Assembly (NCBI RefSeq): GCF_021502675.1
Contig: NZ_JAKFHA010000015.1
Span: forward strand, 61,166 to 115,272
Source: Yinghuangia soli
Lineage (GTDB): Bacteria > Actinomycetota > Actinomycetes > Streptomycetales > Streptomycetaceae
Length of the DNA stretch: 54,107 nt
Direction: 5' to 3'
The notes under the pieces are model-generated. The model saw only the letters and a program-made list of their open reading frames with translations, was not told the origin of the DNA and did not search any database. The translations under genes and the position numbers were made by a program. Below, one piece after another: positions 1 through 8,847 of the stretch. Each line of letters begins with the position of its first letter. The stretch's first letter is position 1.

Positions 1-29
1 CCCGCGCCTGCCGTCGCCTCCGGCCGCCC

Positions 30-67
30 GGGGGGGGGGGGGGGCCGGGCCCCCCCCCCCCCCCCCC
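30..67. other. G and C homopolymer runs at the window edge, probable artefact
   Basis: A run of 15 G (30-44), then CC, GGG and a run of 18 C (50-67). Such mirror-image homopolymers are not typical even of GC-rich actinomycete DNA and sit at the sequence end, so a contig-end or consensus error is the simplest reading. A similar G-rich block recurs at 50490-50578 inside a gene. Positions 68-144 hold only the upstream region of the first gene. Confidence 0.6.
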
Positions 68-144
68 ACAACTCGTCCGGGACGCTGCGGTAATGGGCCG
101 AACCCGGTCTGTTCCCTTACCGCTTCTGCACCTAGATTGCCGCG

Positions 145-1473
145 GTGAACAGTTTCCGAGCCGGGCCGCGCACGTCGGCGCCGGAATCCGGCGCGGCCGC
201 TGCGGCCGGCGCGGCGAAGGCCGCGGCCGAGGACGACGTCCGGCCGCGGCTTCGCGCGGTCCTCACCGCGCTGTGCATCACCGAGATCACCAGTTGGGGC
301 GTCCTGTACTACGCCTTCCCGGTGCTCGCCCCGGCGATCACCGACGACACGGGCTGGTCCGCCTCCGCGAGCACCGCCGCGTTCTCGGTGGCGCTGGCCG
401 TGTCGGGGATCGTGGGCATACCCGTGGGCCGCCTCCTCGACCGGCGCGGCCCGCACCTGCTCATGACCGCCGGCTCCGCGGTCGCGGTCCTCGCCGTGCT
501 CGCGGTCGCCTGGGCGCCGAACCTGTGGTGGTTCGCGGCCGCCTGGGTGCTGGCCGGCGTCGCCATGTCCGCGATCCTCTACCAGCCCGCCTTCGCGGCC
601 CTCACCCGCTGGTACGGGCCCGGGCACCTGGCCGCGCTCACCACCGTGACCCTCGTCGCGGGCCTGGCGAGCACGGTCTTCGCCCCGCTGACCGTCGCGC
701 TGGCCGCGCACTTCTCGTGGCGCGGCGTCTATGTCGTCCTGGCCGCCGTGCTCGCGGTCGTCACCATCCCGCTGCACGCGGTCGTCCTGCGCCGCCCGTG
801 GCCGCCGCCCCCGGCCGCGGCCTCCGGAGGGCCGGGCGCGGACAAGCACGCGCCCGCGGCACCGCATTCTCCGCCCGACGTCCGACCGGTGATCCGCAGC
901 AGGCCGTTCCTGCTCCTGGTCGCCGCGATGACGATCGGCTCGTTCGGGATGTACGCGGGCGTGGTCAACCTCGTCCCGCTGCTCACCGAGCGCGGATCGA
1001 GCACCACCGTCGCGGCGTGGGCGCTCGGCCTCGGCGGCGCCGGACAGGTCGTCGGCCGCCTCGGCTACGCCGCGCTGGCCCGCCGCAGCGGCGTCCGCGG
1101 CCGCATCACCGGCATCTTCGCGGCCACCGCGCTGACCACCGCGATGCTGGCCTTCGTGCCCGGGCCGGTCTGGCTGCTCGTGGTCATCTCGGTCCTGGCC
1201 GGCGCGGCCCGCGGCATGGCCACACTGCTCAGTGCGACGGCGGTCACCGAACGCTGGGGCGCGGCGTCGTACGGCACGCTGTCCGGGATCCTGTCGGCCC
1301 CCGCGATGGCCGCCTCCGCGCTGTCGCCGTGGGCGGGCGCGGCGCTCGCCGGGCCGCTCGGCGGCTACGCGCACATGTTCGCGCTGCTCGCCGCCCTGGG
1401 CGGGACCGCCGCGGTGCTGGCCCTCGGCACGGTCCCGGCACACATGCCGACGGCCCGGCAGCGGGTCGAGTGA
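145..1473 (+). CDS. MFS transporter
   Basis: Predicted major facilitator superfamily permease of 442 aa in the cytoplasmic membrane, with about twelve hydrophobic helices after a roughly 35-residue Ala-rich cytoplasmic tail. A motif-A-like loop (GRLLDRRGP, about residues 94-102) follows the second helix, and a Pro/Ala-rich central loop (about 215-250) separates the two halves, as is normal for the family. It starts at GTG. Substrate is unknown; drug or metabolite efflux is only a guess. It stands alone, with the convergent DUF5997 gene ending 28 bases downstream. Confidence 0.85.
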   Translation: MNSFRAGPRTSAPESGAAAAAGAAKAAAEDDVRPRLRAVLTALCITEITSWGVLYYAFPVLAPAITDDTGWSASASTAAFSVALAVSGIVGIPVGRLLDRRGPHLLMTAGSAVAVLAVLAVAWAPNLWWFAAAWVLAGVAMSAILYQPAFAALTRWYGPGHLAALTTVTLVAGLASTVFAPLTVALAAHFSWRGVYVVLAAVLAVVTIPLHAVVLRRPWPPPPAAASGGPGADKHAPAAPHSPPDVRPVIRSRPFLLLVAAMTIGSFGMYAGVVNLVPLLTERGSSTTVAAWALGLGGAGQVVGRLGYAALARRSGVRGRITGIFAATALTTAMLAFVPGPVWLLVVISVLAGAARGMATLLSATAVTERWGAASYGTLSGILSAPAMAASALSPWAGAALAGPLGGYAHMFALLAALGGTAAVLALGTVPAHMPTARQRVE

Positions 1474-1501
1474 GACCGCCTGCCGGGCCGCCGGACGGGG
1501 T

Positions 1502-1951
1502 TCAGCGCCGGTTGCCCGGCTTCTTCTTGGCGTTCTTCGCGGGCTTGGCGGGCTTGGCCGCCGGAGCGCCCTCGGCCTTCGCCTCGTTCTTCTCCTTGAT
1601 GCGGACCGCTTCCCGGCGCACCTCGGCCTGCGTGGCGCGCTCGTACGCCAGCCACTCGGGCGCCTCGTCCTTCAGCGCCTCGATCTCCTCGGTGGTCAGC
1701 GCCTCGGTCACCCCGCCGCGGGCCAGGCCCGCGATCGAGATGCCCAGCTTCGCGGCCACCACGGGCCGCGGGTGCGGGCCGTTGCGCCGAAGGTCGGCCA
1801 GCCACGCGGGCGGGTCGGCCTGCAGCGCGTTCAGTTCGTCGCGGGAGACGACACCCTCTTGGAACTCGGCGGGGGTGGCCTGGAGGTACACACCCAGCTT
1901 CTTCGCCGCGGTGGCGGGCTTCATGGTCTGGGCGGTCTTGTGCGACGTCAT
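1502..1951 (-). CDS. DUF5997 family protein
   Basis: A 149-aa soluble protein recognised as DUF5997 from its conserved body: an N-terminal KPATAAKKLGVYLQATPAEFQ segment, then LNALQADPPAWLADLRRNGPHPRP and LGISIAGLARGG. The last 40 residues are a Lys/Ala-rich tail that could contact nucleic acid. Molecular function is not known. It is divergent from the LysR-like gene with only 58 bases between starts, a pairing I recall from other actinomycetes, so shared regulation is likely. Confidence 0.8.
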   Translation of the reverse strand: MTSHKTAQTMKPATAAKKLGVYLQATPAEFQEGVVSRDELNALQADPPAWLADLRRNGPHPRPVVAAKLGISIAGLARGGVTEALTTEEIEALKDEAPEWLAYERATQAEVRREAVRIKEKNEAKAEGAPAAKPAKPAKNAKKKPGNRR

Positions 1952-2009
1952 GAAGTCCAGGGTAGCGAGCCCAGCAGGTCCGCCCGATCATGCCCGGTAA
2001 CCTGGCGGG

Positions 2010-2786
2010 GTGACAGGCCCGGAAGCAGCACCTCCCTCGTTCCGCCTCGCCTACGTGCCGGGGGTGACCCCCGCCAAGTGGGTGCGCATCTGGACCGAGC
2101 GGCTGCCCGACGTGCCGCTCGACCTGGTCCAGGTCACCGCGGCCGAGGCGCCCGGGATGCTGCGGGCCGCGGATGCCGATGCGGGACTGGTCCGGCTGCC
2201 GATCGACCGCACCGGCCTCAGCGCCATCCCGCTCTACACCGAGACCACGGTCGTGGTCGCCCCCAAGGACCACGTCGTCACCGCGGTCGACGAGGTCGCC
2301 GTCGCGGACCTGGCCGACGAGATCGTGCTGCACCCGCTCGACGACACCCTCGACTGGCCCGAGCTGCCCGGCCGCCCGGCCCTGGAGCGCCCGGCCACCA
2401 CCGCCGACGCGGTCGAGCTGGTGGCCGCGGGCATCGGCGTCCTCCTCGTGCCGCAGTCGCTGGCCCGGCTGCACCACCGCAAGGACCTGACCTACCGGCC
2501 CGTCACCGACGCCGTCGAGTCGCGCGTTGCACTGTCCTGGCGCGAGGACGAGACCACCGACCTGGTCGAGGAGTTCATCGGCATCGTGCGCGGCCGCACG
2601 GTCAACAGCTCCCGCGGCCGCACCCCCACACCGCCGGCCGCCAAGGCCGAGCGCGGCGGGGCAGGCGACCGCCGCAAGCCGCCCGCCGGGAAATCCGGCA
2701 AGCCGGCCGCCAAGGGCGGCCGCGGCGGTGCGGCCGGCGGCGCGAAGAAGCCGGCTCCGCGCGGAAAGCCGCGCCGCTCCCGCTGA
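2010..2786 (+). CDS. LysR-type substrate-binding domain protein without a DNA-binding domain
   Basis: This 258-aa protein resembles the effector-binding half of LysR regulators (about residues 10-195: FRLAYVPGVTPAKW, then DAGLVRLPIDRTGLSAIPLYTE and VAAGIGVLLVPQSLARLHHR) but lacks the N-terminal helix-turn-helix. The C-terminus (about 205-258) is a Lys/Arg/Gly-rich disordered tail that might bind DNA or RNA non-specifically. It starts at GTG. It is divergent from the DUF5997 gene, and both proteins end in basic tails. A role as ligand sensor is inferred from the fold only. Confidence 0.75.
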   Translation: MTGPEAAPPSFRLAYVPGVTPAKWVRIWTERLPDVPLDLVQVTAAEAPGMLRAADADAGLVRLPIDRTGLSAIPLYTETTVVVAPKDHVVTAVDEVAVADLADEIVLHPLDDTLDWPELPGRPALERPATTADAVELVAAGIGVLLVPQSLARLHHRKDLTYRPVTDAVESRVALSWREDETTDLVEEFIGIVRGRTVNSSRGRTPTPPAAKAERGGAGDRRKPPAGKSGKPAAKGGRGGAAGGAKKPAPRGKPRRSR

Positions 2787-2800
2787 CCGCAGCGCGCCCG

Positions 2801-3310
2801 TCAGCCCGGCCGCGCTCCGCTCCGCCGCCCCGCGACCTTCCCCAACGCCGCCTGCAGCGCGGCATGTTCGGAGGCGTCCAGGCCCCCGAACAACTCCTCC
2901 TGGACGGCGCGCACGACGGCGTCCGCGGCCTTGCGGGCCCGTTCGCCCTCGACGGTCAGATAGAACTCGTAGCGCCGCCGATCGGGCGGCACCCGCAGCC
3001 GCCGGATCCACCCGTCGGCCAGTGCCGCATCGGTCAGCGCGGCCAGCTCCGGGCCGTCCACGCCCAGCAGTTGCCCGATCTCGCGCCGGGACAGCGACCC
3101 GCGCTCCCCGACCAGGCCCAGCATGGCGTGCACCCGCGGCGAAAGCCCGCGCTCGGCCAAGCGCTCGGCGACCAGCCGCCACATCAGGTGCGAGGTCCGC
3201 GCGACCAGCGCCGCGGTACGGGCCGCCGACGACACGTCCGGCAGCCGGTCCGCGTGATCCCATTCGCCGGGCTCCGGTACTGCCGCGACACGCTCTTGGA
3301 CGTCGGACAC
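2801..3310 (-). CDS. MarR family transcriptional regulator
   Basis: A 169-aa winged-helix regulator. The central part (about residues 65-130) reads as a MarR fold: LSRREIGQLLGVDGPELAALTDAA is the recognition helix region, and PPDRRRYEFYLTVEGE is the wing and following strand. It starts at GTG 3310 with a GGGAGG ribosome site six bases upstream. MarR proteins usually act as dimers on nearby promoters. No obvious target is adjacent; the gene converges on the LysR-like gene. Confidence 0.85.
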   Translation of the reverse strand: MSDVQERVAAVPEPGEWDHADRLPDVSSAARTAALVARTSHLMWRLVAERLAERGLSPRVHAMLGLVGERGSLSRREIGQLLGVDGPELAALTDAALADGWIRRLRVPPDRRRYEFYLTVEGERARKAADAVVRAVQEELFGGLDASEHAALQAALGKVAGRRSGARPG

Positions 3311-3487
3311 CAGCGGCCTCCCCGATAGCGCCCGGCACGCCGCAGCATCACCCGCGGGCCCCGGCCGTGCAGATCGTCCGGACTTCCGATAGATAGCAGC
3401 CCGCCGTGACCTTGGGCAAGAGTCCCTACTTGTCCGGCATTTCGCATCGGGCGGGCGGCGCCCCGCGTGGGGGCGCCGCCCGCGCGG

Positions 3488-5278
3488 TCAGCAGGTCACG
3501 AGCAGGCTGGTCAGGGCCTGGCAGGTGGCCGAGGCGGAGTTGTTGGCCGGGACGGTGTCCGGCGGGGTCGTGTTGGTGGTCGCGGCGGTCACCGTGAGCT
3601 GGGTGCCGACGGTGAGGAGCCCGACGGTCAGGCGCAGCGTCTTGACCGTCGACGCGCCGGGGGCGATCGCGGGCAGGGCGCATGTCGCGGTGCGGGCCGT
3701 GGTGTCGAGCGTGCAGCCCGCGGCGACCGGGTTGGTGTAGCCGGCCGGGTAGGAGAACGTCAGGGTCGACGCGGTGCTCGCGGCCGGTCCGTTGTTGGCG
3801 ACCGTGGCGGTGACCGTGACGGTCGAGATGACCAGGCCCTGCGCTGCTGCCGTCGTGGTGACCGCGAGGTCGGTCCCGGCCGGCCCGCGGACCGCCAGGG
3901 ACGCGGTAGCGGCGGCGATGTCGACCACCCGGGTCATGAACTCGCCGCACGGAGCCGCGGCGCCGGGGGCGCAGACGCGGCCCGGGACCAGCCGGTCCGG
4001 TCCGCTCGCACCGGTGCCGAGCTGGCCTTGCAGGTTGGTGCCCCAGCTGTACAGGTCGCCGCCGGACGTCGTGGCGAGGACGTGCCCGAGGCCGATGCCG
4101 ACCTCGGAGATCCCGGTGAGGCGCGTCCCGCAGGGCGCGGTCTGGCCGACCGCGCACACCCGGGTGGGCACCGCGCGGGCGGTGAAGGTGCCGTCGCCCA
4201 GCTTCCCGCCGAAGTTGTCGCCCCACATCAGGAGGTTCCCGCTGCCGTCGAGCGCGGCGAACGTGTTGGTCTGGCCCGACACTTCGGTGATGCCGGTCAG
4301 ATAGGACGAGCAGGGGAGCGCGGCGTCGATCGCACATACGGGGGCCGGGACCAGAGCGGGTCCGTACGAGCCGGTGCCGAGACCGGCGGCACCGTAGCCC
4401 CAGGTGTGCACGGCGCCGGTCGACAGCGCCGCGATGCTGTGCGTGGCGCCGCTGTCCACGGAGACCGCGTTGTCGAGGTAGCTGCCGCAGGGCGCGGACT
4501 GGCCGGGGGCGCACACCCGGACCGGGACCGCCCGGTCGGTGGTGGTGCCGTCGCCCAGCTGGCCGAACTCGTTGTCGCCCCAGGCGTATACGCGCCCCGA
4601 CGAGTCGAGGGCGAGCATCTGCCCGCCGCTGAAGCCGCCCGACGAGATCGACACGATGTTGCTCAGGTACTGCGTGCAGGGGGCGCTCGCGCCGACCGCG
4701 CAGACCCGGGTGGGGACCGTGCGGTCCGCGTCGGCGGTGCCCGCGCCGAGCCGGCCGTCGCCGTTGGACCCCCAGGCGGCGACCGTGCCGTCGGCGAGCA
4801 GCGCGTACACCGTGTCGGGCAGGGCGGCCACGTCACGGGCGCCGGTCAGGTACTGCGTGCACGGGGCGGTGGCGCCGATCGCGCACACCGGCGCGGCTAT
4901 GCGGCGGTCGTCGCGCGTGCCGTCGCCCAGTTGCCCGGACGTGTTGACACCCCAGGTGTGCACGGTGCCGTTCACCACCACGGCACCGGTGAACGCCGAC
5001 ACGCTGACCGTGGTCGCCGCAGCGAGCGGATCGGTGCACGGGCCGGCCACGGGGGCGCCGACCGGGCATACCGGGCGCGGGACCGGCTCGGTGTCCGAGG
5101 CCGGGCGTCCGAGGTTGTCCGCGTACGGGGCACCCCAGCTGAAGACGGTGCCGGGCGTGGCATTCGGCGCCGCGGCCCGCGCGGGCAGCGCCGCCAGGCC
5201 TAAGGCGGCAAGAAGAAGGCCCAGGCTCACCACGCTGCGGAGCAGGCGGGTGGGCAGGGCGGAGACGGAGCTTCCCAA
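3488..5278 (-). CDS. secreted RCC1-repeat protein with a DUF11-like C-terminal domain
   Basis: A 596-aa exported protein. Residues 1-35 form a signal peptide (LLLAALGLAALPARAAA). Residues about 40-440 carry seven RCC1-type beta-propeller blades of about 58 residues, each with a WG start, a G-L-G motif and a conserved pair of Cys in a VCAxGxxAPC-like segment; the Cys spacing is unusual and could give one disulfide per blade. Residues about 470-575 look like a DUF11-type extracellular beta-sandwich. The likely start is TTG at 5278, preceded by GAAGGG seven bases upstream. There is no LPXTG anchor. Function is unknown; a binding or surface-display role is inferred. Confidence 0.8.
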   Translation of the reverse strand: MGSSVSALPTRLLRSVVSLGLLLAALGLAALPARAAAPNATPGTVFSWGAPYADNLGRPASDTEPVPRPVCPVGAPVAGPCTDPLAAATTVSVSAFTGAVVVNGTVHTWGVNTSGQLGDGTRDDRRIAAPVCAIGATAPCTQYLTGARDVAALPDTVYALLADGTVAAWGSNGDGRLGAGTADADRTVPTRVCAVGASAPCTQYLSNIVSISSGGFSGGQMLALDSSGRVYAWGDNEFGQLGDGTTTDRAVPVRVCAPGQSAPCGSYLDNAVSVDSGATHSIAALSTGAVHTWGYGAAGLGTGSYGPALVPAPVCAIDAALPCSSYLTGITEVSGQTNTFAALDGSGNLLMWGDNFGGKLGDGTFTARAVPTRVCAVGQTAPCGTRLTGISEVGIGLGHVLATTSGGDLYSWGTNLQGQLGTGASGPDRLVPGRVCAPGAAAPCGEFMTRVVDIAAATASLAVRGPAGTDLAVTTTAAAQGLVISTVTVTATVANNGPAASTASTLTFSYPAGYTNPVAAGCTLDTTARTATCALPAIAPGASTVKTLRLTVGLLTVGTQLTVTAATTNTTPPDTVPANNSASATCQALTSLLVTC

Positions 5279-5590
5279 GGCGTGGCCCTTCCGGAAGAGG
5301 AAACGGGAGCCGCCGCGGTGGTGCGTGCCCCGCGGCGTATGAGCGGGTTCGACCGTGCCGATCGATCACTGTGGCCGCTCCCGTCACAGGATGTGCCGAC
5401 TTCTCGGCAAGCGGCCGAGATTGGTGTGTCGGGACCGGGAATGCGACCGGATGCGTTCGGTGTCCGGATGATCCGTGATCTCCGCGGAAGCCCGCCGCGT
5501 ACGGGTGTTCGGAGATCCCGCAAGATCTTCACCGGGTCGTGCAACCCCGGGGCTGGCCGATTCCGTTCAGGGCACGACGAAGGGGGCCGA
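5279..5590. other. divergent intergenic region, RCC1 gene and sigma gene
   Basis: 312 bases between the divergently transcribed RCC1-protein and sigma-factor genes. It must hold both promoters. I see no long inverted repeat and no coding sequence I would support; an open frame upstream of the sigma gene runs through it but lacks family similarity. Confidence 0.5.
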
Positions 5591-6169
5591 GTGTCGGAGA
5601 AGCGGGCCGCAAGACGGTCGCGGGGCGGTACGGATGACGCCGAATTCAGCGAGTTCGTCCGGATCGTATGGCCGCGGTTGCGGCGGACCGCGCTGCTGAT
5701 CTGCGGCAATCCGCAGCAGGCCGAGGACGCCGTGCAGGCCGGCCTGCTGAAGCTCTACGTCGCCTGGCCGCGCCTCAAGCACGTCGAGATGCTGGAGGCG
5801 TACGCGAAGAAGGCGGTGCTCAACGCACTGCTGGACGAGGCCCGCCGCCCGTGGCGCCGCGAGCGCTCGGGCACGGACCTGCCGGACACGCAGGTGGTGC
5901 CGTACGACGCCCCCGAGCAGGTCGAGAACCGCATCGCCGTCACGCGCGCCCTCGCGGCGGTCCCCAAGCGGCAGCGCGCGGTGCTGGTGCTGCGGTTCTA
6001 CGACGACCTCGACGTCGCCGAGACGGCCCGGCTGCTGGCCTGCTCGACCGGGACCGTCAAAAGCCAGACCGCGCGCGGCCTCGGGGCGCTGCGCGCGGCA
6101 CTGATCGCGCAGGGTTGGAACGAAGAGCGGCTGCCGAGCATGGCCGCGGCACTGGGAGGCGCAGCATGA
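5591..6169 (+). CDS. SigE-family ECF RNA polymerase sigma factor
   Basis: A 192-aa group IV sigma factor. Region 2 (about residues 18-85) includes LLICGNPQQAEDAVQAGLLK, the core-binding and -10 recognition part. Region 4 (about 125-180) includes LAAVPKRQRAVLVLRFYDDL and CSTGTVKSQTARGLGALR, the -35-binding helix-turn-helix. Start chosen at GTG 5591 because AAGGGG lies about eight bases upstream and homology begins there; the frame is open further upstream. Its stop overlaps the next gene's ATG (ATGA), so the next product is probably its partner. The target genes are not known, though the divergent RCC1 gene is an obvious candidate. Confidence 0.85.
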   Translation: MSEKRAARRSRGGTDDAEFSEFVRIVWPRLRRTALLICGNPQQAEDAVQAGLLKLYVAWPRLKHVEMLEAYAKKAVLNALLDEARRPWRRERSGTDLPDTQVVPYDAPEQVENRIAVTRALAAVPKRQRAVLVLRFYDDLDVAETARLLACSTGTVKSQTARGLGALRAALIAQGWNEERLPSMAAALGGAA

Positions 6170-7074
6170 GCGACGACGAGGTGCGCGACGTTCTGGTGCT
6201 CGCCCTGGAGGGCGACGACCCGGGCCTGGGCCCGGACATCGGGGCGCTGCTGTCGAAAGGGCGCCGGCTGCGCCGCCGCAACCGGATCCGCAAGGGGATC
6301 GCCGCCGCGGCGGCAGTGGCCTGCCTGGTCGGCGGATCGGCCTGGTTCACCGGGGCGTTCGACACAAGCGCCGGTCCCGGCCCGGCGACCAGCGTGTCGC
6401 CCGCGCCGAGGACTGCATCGGGCGTGCCGGTGCCGGAAGCCTCATCGGGGCCGTTGGTCCTGGATCCCGCGTTCACCGCGGGCGATGCCCGCGGTGTGCT
6501 GGTGAACTGCATAGACCACCACGCGAAAGCCGCACCGACGACGGCATCCGGGGATCCCGCGTACCCGCGGTTCACGGAACGCGACCCGGACAAGTACCGG
6601 ATCCTCTACTTCGGTCCGTTCATTCCGAATCCGGGTCCGACCACTTGGGGCACCGCGTTGCTGGCCGTCGACTCGGAAGGCAACGCGGACTATTGCCGGA
6701 ACAGCCCGGACGGCTGGTACAGCGCACGCGACATCCGGCGGGTTCCCGACCAGTCTGCGGCACGGCCGGCCGCCATGTCGGTCGCGAGGAATGACCTGTG
6801 CTACCCGGACCTGGCGAAGCGTCCGCAGCCCAGCCCGGAATTCCCCTTCCGCTGGCTCGACTTCGGCCGCCTCCCGGACCCGAAGGCGGTCCGCGTGACC
6901 GTGGAATACGGCGGCAAGACCCAGGACGCCGCCCTCTCCCACGGATTCTGGTTCGCGGCCGGGGAACTCGTCCGTCCGGAGACATACACGCCGATCATTC
7001 GCAGCTACGACGCGGACGGCAGACTCCTCTACGACTCGACTCAAGCCGGGCCGCGCAGTAGGCCGCTGAGCTGA
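6166..7074 (+). CDS. single-pass membrane protein, probable anti-sigma partner
   Basis: A 302-aa protein translationally coupled (4-base overlap) to the sigma factor. Residues 1-42 are cytoplasmic and charged (KGRRLRRRNRIRKG just before the helix), about 43-62 form one transmembrane helix, and the rest is outside the cell. The extracellular part has four spaced Cys (in VNCID, DYCRN, NDLCYPD) but no family I recognise. The position and topology suit an anti-sigma factor or the signal-sensing partner seen beside many SigE-family sigma genes. No classical zinc-anti-sigma HxxxCxxC motif is present, so the assignment rests on context. Confidence 0.6.
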   Translation: MSDDEVRDVLVLALEGDDPGLGPDIGALLSKGRRLRRRNRIRKGIAAAAAVACLVGGSAWFTGAFDTSAGPGPATSVSPAPRTASGVPVPEASSGPLVLDPAFTAGDARGVLVNCIDHHAKAAPTTASGDPAYPRFTERDPDKYRILYFGPFIPNPGPTTWGTALLAVDSEGNADYCRNSPDGWYSARDIRRVPDQSAARPAAMSVARNDLCYPDLAKRPQPSPEFPFRWLDFGRLPDPKAVRVTVEYGGKTQDAALSHGFWFAAGELVRPETYTPIIRSYDADGRLLYDSTQAGPRSRPLS

Positions 7075-7148
7075 CCCATGCTTATATACGTGGGAACGTA
7101 ACAGCTGGTCAGAGCCGGTGAGCCGGCTCCATGCTCCAGGAGCCGCAC

Positions 7149-8144
7149 ATGCCCGAACGTGAGCCCGCACCCGAGCCTGCCGCGAGCTGCTGCATGCCGG
7201 CCCGAGGCGGCGGAGCGGCGCACGGCGGACTCCTGGAGATCGGCGTACCGCTGCCCGACCCGAGGCCGACCGCGACGCCGCCGGACAGCATGATCCTGCT
7301 GCCCGGCGGCGAGTTCCTCATGGGCACCGACGACGCCGAGGGCTTCGCCACGGACGCCGAGGGGCCGGTCCGCGCCGTCCACGTCGAGCCCTTTCGCATC
7401 GATCCGTACGCGGTCACCAATGCCGAGTTCGCGGCCTTCAGCGCCGCCACCGGCTATGTGACGGACGCTCAGCGGCTGGGCTGGTCGTACGTGTTCGCCG
7501 CCTTCCTGCCCGGCGCCCTGCGCAAAGGGGCCCCGCGCCCGGAGCGCGCGCCGTGGTGGTGCGGCGTCTCCGGGGCGCGCTGGGACCGGCCCGAGGGCCC
7601 GGGCAGCACGGTCGAGGACCGGGCCGACCACCCGGTCGTCCACGTGACGTGGAACGACGCGGACGCCTACTGCCGCTGGGCCGGGAAGCGCCTGCCCACC
7701 GAGGCGGAGTGGGAGTACGCGGCCCGCGGCGGCCTCGACCAGGCCCGCTACCCGTGGGGCGACGAACTGGAGCCGGACGGCACGTACATGTGCAACATCT
7801 GGCGCGGCACCTTCCCGGTCAAGAACACCGCAGCGGACGGCTACCGCGGCACCGCGCCGGTCCATGCCTTCGCCCCCAACGGCTACGGGCTGCACAACGC
7901 GGCCGGCAACGTCTGGGAGTGGTGCGCGGACTGGTGGAGCACGGAGAAGGCGCCGGCTGCCCCGCCCGGCGCCCCGGTCCGCAACCCCGTCGGGCCCGAG
8001 CGCGGGCACGACAAGGTCATGCGCGGCGGCTCCTACCTGTGCCACGACTCTTACTGCAACCGCTACCGGGTCGCCGCCCGCACCGCCAACACGCCGGACA
8101 GTTCCAGCGGCAACGCCGGGTTCCGGTGCGCCCGCGACGCCTAG
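7149..8144 (+). CDS. formylglycine-generating enzyme (SUMF1/FGE family)
   Basis: A 331-aa cytoplasmic oxidase that converts a Cys in a CxPxR motif of sulfatases to formylglycine. Family signatures are complete: ILLPGGEFLMGTDD near the start, PVVHVTWNDADAYCRWAGKRLPTEAEWEYAARGG in the middle, GNVWEWCADWW, and RGGSYLCHDSYCNRYRVAAR, which holds the two active-site Cys (LC..., YC) that bind copper in bacterial FGE. That last motif separates true FGE from the many SUMF1-fold proteins without it. Start chosen at ATG 7149 because CCAGGAG lies six bases upstream; an ATG at 7131 is also in frame. No sulfatase gene is nearby. Confidence 0.9.
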   Translation: MPEREPAPEPAASCCMPARGGGAAHGGLLEIGVPLPDPRPTATPPDSMILLPGGEFLMGTDDAEGFATDAEGPVRAVHVEPFRIDPYAVTNAEFAAFSAATGYVTDAQRLGWSYVFAAFLPGALRKGAPRPERAPWWCGVSGARWDRPEGPGSTVEDRADHPVVHVTWNDADAYCRWAGKRLPTEAEWEYAARGGLDQARYPWGDELEPDGTYMCNIWRGTFPVKNTAADGYRGTAPVHAFAPNGYGLHNAAGNVWEWCADWWSTEKAPAAPPGAPVRNPVGPERGHDKVMRGGSYLCHDSYCNRYRVAARTANTPDSSSGNAGFRCARDA

Positions 8145-8200
8145 GTCCTGGTTTCCCGGTTGATCGGTAGCTGCGTCGGCACATACAGAGAGCGCGGCGG

Positions 8201-8725
8201 CTATTCGCCGACGGTCTCGTGCACCTTGGCCAGGTAGAGGTAGCCGTCGCTGTTGGCCCGGATGCTCGCGCGCTCCTCCTCGGTCAGCTCCCGCTTGACC
8301 CGCCCCGGGACGCCGGCCACCAGCGAACCGGGCGGCACCTGCATGCCCTGCGGCACCACGGCCCCCGCGGCGATCAGCGAACCCGCGCCCACCCGGGCCC
8401 CGTTGAGGACGACCGCGGCCATCCCGACCAAGACGTCGTCCTCGATGGTGCAGCCGTGCAGCACCGCATTGTGGCCGACCGAGATGCGCTCGCCGAGGAC
8501 CGTCGGGAAGCCGACGTCGCTGTGCAGCGTGCAGTTGTCCTGGATGTTGGTGTCGGCGCCCACGGTGATGGTGTCCGCGTCGGCCCGCAGCACCGCGCCG
8601 TACCAGACGCTCGCCCCGGCGGCCAGCGTGACGCCGCCGACCACCACCGCGTTCGGGGCCACGAACGCGGCGGGGTCGACCTGCGGGACACGCCCCGCGA
8701 CGGCGGCGACGAGGGGCTCGGCCAT
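8201..8725 (-). CDS. gamma-class carbonic anhydrase family protein
   Basis: A 174-aa left-handed beta-helix protein built from hexapeptide repeats (for example GARVGAGSLIAAGAVV). Three His expected to bind the metal are present: one in TLHSDVG and two in GHNAVLHG with the normal five-residue spacing. Start chosen at ATG 8725 with GGGAG upstream. Family members are trimers that hydrate CO2 or act as acyltransferase-like proteins; enzyme activity cannot be judged from sequence alone. It is convergent with the FGE gene. Confidence 0.85.
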   Translation of the reverse strand: MAEPLVAAVAGRVPQVDPAAFVAPNAVVVGGVTLAAGASVWYGAVLRADADTITVGADTNIQDNCTLHSDVGFPTVLGERISVGHNAVLHGCTIEDDVLVGMAAVVLNGARVGAGSLIAAGAVVPQGMQVPPGSLVAGVPGRVKRELTEEERASIRANSDGYLYLAKVHETVGE

Positions 8726-8770
8726 GGCACTCCCAAGATCTCGGAACGGATCCCAGGACGCTACCCGGTG

Positions 8771-8812
8771 CCGCCTCGCTGCGCTCGGGCTGACCCGGGC
8801 GCAGCGAGGCGG
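8771..8812 (-). terminator. strong hairpin, probable terminator
   Basis: Perfect 14-bp inverted repeat (8771-8784 and 8799-8812) whose loop itself pairs (CGGG CTGA CCCG), giving a nearly continuous 19-bp stem. It lies 35 bases after the stop of the unknown gene at 8848-9387 and before the carbonic anhydrase start. There is no U tract, as is common in actinomycetes. Confidence 0.65.
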
Positions 8813-8847
8813 GCGGTCATCCTGCCGGCCGGCAGGCCGGCAGGCGG

